DNA of 64,000 nucleotides from contig NZ_CP097269.1 in NCBI RefSeq assembly GCF_028473645.1, forward strand, positions 1,372,001 to 1,436,000, read 5' to 3'. Shown piece after piece: positions 60,445 to 64,000 of the stretch. The translations under genes and the position numbers were made by a program. The stretch comes from Acidovorax sp. GBBC 1281. Lineage in GTDB: Bacteria > Pseudomonadota > Gammaproteobacteria > Burkholderiales > Burkholderiaceae_C. Below the pieces are notes generated by a model. That model made no database searches. It was given only the letters and a program-made list of their open reading frames with translations, and had not been told where the DNA came from. Within the stretch, counting starts at the first letter, position 1. Each line of letters begins with the position of its first letter.

Positions 60445-61113
60445 ATGGACGCCAAGACTGGTTTCTTCTATCTGTTCTCGGTCGTGCTGCTCTTTGCAGC
60501 CTTCCGGGTCATCACCGCGCGCAACCCCGTGCATGCGGTGCTGTATCTCATCCTCGCGTTTTCGCAGGCGGCCGCCATCTGGCTGCTGCTGAAGGCGGAG
60601 TTCCTCGCTATCGCCCTGGTGCTGGTGTACCTCGGCGCGGTGATGGTGCTCTTCCTCTTCGTGGTGATGATGCTGGACATCCACATCGATTCCATCCGGC
60701 AGGGCTTCTGGCGTCACTTTCCGCTGGCGGCGTTCATCGGTGCGCTGATCGCCCTGGAAATGGCGGCCGTGCTGATGGGCGGCTTCCGTGGCATGGATGA
60801 GCCCAAGGCGGTGGCGGCCGTGGTCGATGCGGCGGGCTATGTGCTGCCTTACTCGAACACCAAGGCGCTGGGCAAGCTGCTCTACACCGAGTACCTTTAC
60901 CCCGTCGAGATCGCAGCGGTCATCCTGCTGGTGGCGATGATCGCGGCCATCGCGCTCACCCTGCGCCAGCGCAAGGACAGCAAGGCGATCAATCCATCGC
61001 AGCAGATCCGTGTGCGCGCCAGCGACCGTGTGGAGCTGGTGAAGGTCGCCGCGACGCAAAAGCCTGCAGAGGAAGCAGCGGCGACGCCCGCTGCCGAGGA
61101 GAAGAAGGCATGA
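60445..61113 (+). CDS. nuoJ: NADH-quinone oxidoreductase subunit J
   Basis: NuoJ (222 residues) has five predicted transmembrane helices, with the conserved [27 protein letters not shown] region, which contains the pi-bulge helix linked to proton pumping. A cytoplasmic/periplasmic Ala/Glu-rich tail ends EEKKA. The end overlaps nuoK by four bases. Confidence 0.96.
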   Translation: MDAKTGFFYLFSVVLLFAAFRVITARNPVHAVLYLILAFSQAAAIWLLLKAEFLAIALVLVYLGAVMVLFLFVVMMLDIHIDSIRQGFWRHFPLAAFIGALIALEMAAVLMGGFRGMDEPKAVAAVVDAAGYVLPYSNTKALGKLLYTEYLYPVEIAAVILLVAMIAAIALTLRQRKDSKAINPSQQIRVRASDRVELVKVAATQKPAEEAAATPAAEEKKA

Positions 61114-61418
61114 CATTGACCCTGGGCCATTTCCTGTCACTGGGCGCGATGCTGTTCGCGCTCGCCGTCATCGGCATCTTCCTGAACCGCAAGAACCTGA
61201 TCGTGCTGCTGATGGCGATCGAGTTGATGCTGTTGGCCGTGAACATGAACTTCGTCGCGTTCTCGCACTACCTGGGCGACATGCACGGCCAGGTGTTCGT
61301 GTTCTTCATCCTGACGGTCGCCGCGGCAGAGTCGGCCATCGGCCTCGCGATCCTGGTGCTGTTGTTCCGCAACAAATCCAGCATCAACGCGGAAGACCTC
61401 AACACCCTCAAGGGTTGA
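61110..61418 (+). CDS. nuoK: NADH-quinone oxidoreductase subunit K
   Basis: NuoK (102 residues) has three transmembrane helices homologous to Mrp antiporter MrpC. The conserved glutamates are in [14 protein letters not shown] (helix two) and [14 protein letters not shown] (helix three). It overlaps nuoJ and precedes nuoL by 29 bases. Confidence 0.97.
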   Translation: MTLTLGHFLSLGAMLFALAVIGIFLNRKNLIVLLMAIELMLLAVNMNFVAFSHYLGDMHGQVFVFFILTVAAAESAIGLAILVLLFRNKSSINAEDLNTLKG

Positions 61419-61447
61419 GTCGCCGGTACTAGCCAAGGTCTTCAAGA

Positions 61448-63481
<2,034 letters not shown>

Positions 63482-63494
63482 AGGGAAAACAAAA

Positions 63495-64000
63495 ATGGGT
63501 TTGTTGAGTCTTGCCATCTGGGTGCCGATCGCGTTTGGCGCCCTGCTGCTGGCCTTTGGCCGCGATGAGCACGCACGCGCCGTGCGCTGGCTGGCCCTGA
63601 TCGGGTCGCTGGTGGGTCTGGCCGTCACGCTGCCGCTGTACGGCGGCTTCGAGGCCACGTCCGCCGCAGCGCAGTTCGTCGAGAAAGCGCAGTGGATCGA
63701 GCGCTTCAACGTCCACTACCACCTGGGAGTGGACGGCATCTCGTTCTGGTTCGTGCCGCTCACGGCGTTCATCACGGTGATCGTGGTGATCGCGTCGTGG
63801 GAGTCGATCACCGAGCGCGTGAACCAGTACATGGGCGCGTTCCTGATCCTCTCGGGCCTGATGATCGGCGTGTTCAGCGCGCTCGACGGCCTGCTGTTCT
63901 ACGTGTTCTTCGAGGCCACGCTGATCCCGATGTACCTGATCATCGGCATCTGGGGCGGCCCCAACAAGATCTACGCGGCGTTCAAGTTCTTCCTGTACAC
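63495..64000 (+). CDS. nuoM: NADH-quinone oxidoreductase subunit M, partial (C-terminus outside window)
   Basis: The first 168 codons of NuoM, an antiporter-like pump, are present before the window ends. It opens MGLLSLAIWVPIAFGALLL and contains FNVHYHLGVDGISFWFVPLTAF and FEATLIPMYLIIGIWGGPNK, where the conserved glutamate in FFEATLIPMY is part of the proton path. AGGGAAAAC precedes the ATG. It lies 13 bases after nuoL. Confidence 0.97.
   Translation, partial: MGLLSLAIWVPIAFGALLLAFGRDEHARAVRWLALIGSLVGLAVTLPLYGGFEATSAAAQFVEKAQWIERFNVHYHLGVDGISFWFVPLTAFITVIVVIASWESITERVNQYMGAFLILSGLMIGVFSALDGLLFYVFFEATLIPMYLIIGIWGGPNKIYAAFKFFLY

Overview
The window is a high-GC chromosomal segment from a betaproteobacterium of the family Comamonadaceae, most likely a plant-associated Acidovorax/Paracidovorax. 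Three things point there: the gene orders (rpsF-priB-rpsR-rplI-dnaB, alaA-hom-thrC-mobB-moeA-moaD, secG-tRNA-Leu-nuoA to nuoM), a family of dispersed intergenic repeats with a GCATATTC-CTAG module and a GCTATCAAAT module, and a textbook HrpX-type PIP box in front of a candidate type III effector gene. The species call is inference from gene order and motifs.

Layout. 1-2.8 kb (minus strand): a truncated secreted protein, an entericidin-like lipoprotein, leuC and a LysR regulator. 2.9-6.9 kb (minus): the heat-shock operon grpE-dnaK-dnaJ, read from a sigma-32-type promoter. 7.0-10.1 kb (plus): rpsF-priB-rpsR-rplI, then dnaB. 10.2-13.5 kb (minus): a coiled-coil membrane protein, a PIN-PhoH ATPase, a Bcp-type peroxiredoxin and an Mth938-domain protein. 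13.7-19.9 kb (plus): alaA, hom and thrC (alanine and threonine synthesis), then mobB, moeA and moaD (molybdenum cofactor).

20.0-23.4 kb is an accessory-looking block that separates moaD from moaE. It holds a SnoaL/DUF4440-like protein, a DapA-family protein that lacks a key catalytic tyrosine, two small conserved hypotheticals, and a 174-residue serine-rich protein of lower GC. That last gene has a perfect TTCGC-N15-TTCGC box, a correctly spaced -10 element, a strong ribosome site and an N-terminus reading MGNAC, a lipidation-type signature. It is the most interesting object in the window.

23.5-34.0 kb (mostly plus): moaE, clpB (own sigma-32-type promoter), an aldehyde dehydrogenase, an acetyltransferase, a methyltransferase, a YdgA-like protein and dusC. 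34.1-43.8 kb (minus): a phospholipase D-family lipoprotein and a minor-pilin operon pilV-pilW-pilX-pilY1-pilE-fimT with clearly lower GC than its surroundings. 44.0-51.7 kb (plus): ribD, a class I aminotransferase, rpsO, pnp, a quinone oxidoreductase, tpiA and secG; one small exported protein is on the minus strand.

51.8-64.0 kb (plus): tRNA-Leu(GAG) and the respiratory complex I operon nuoA to nuoM. The nuo genes are in standard order, mostly with overlapping or closely spaced junctions; nuoM is cut by the window end. I saw no CRISPR array, insertion sequence, rRNA or replication origin.
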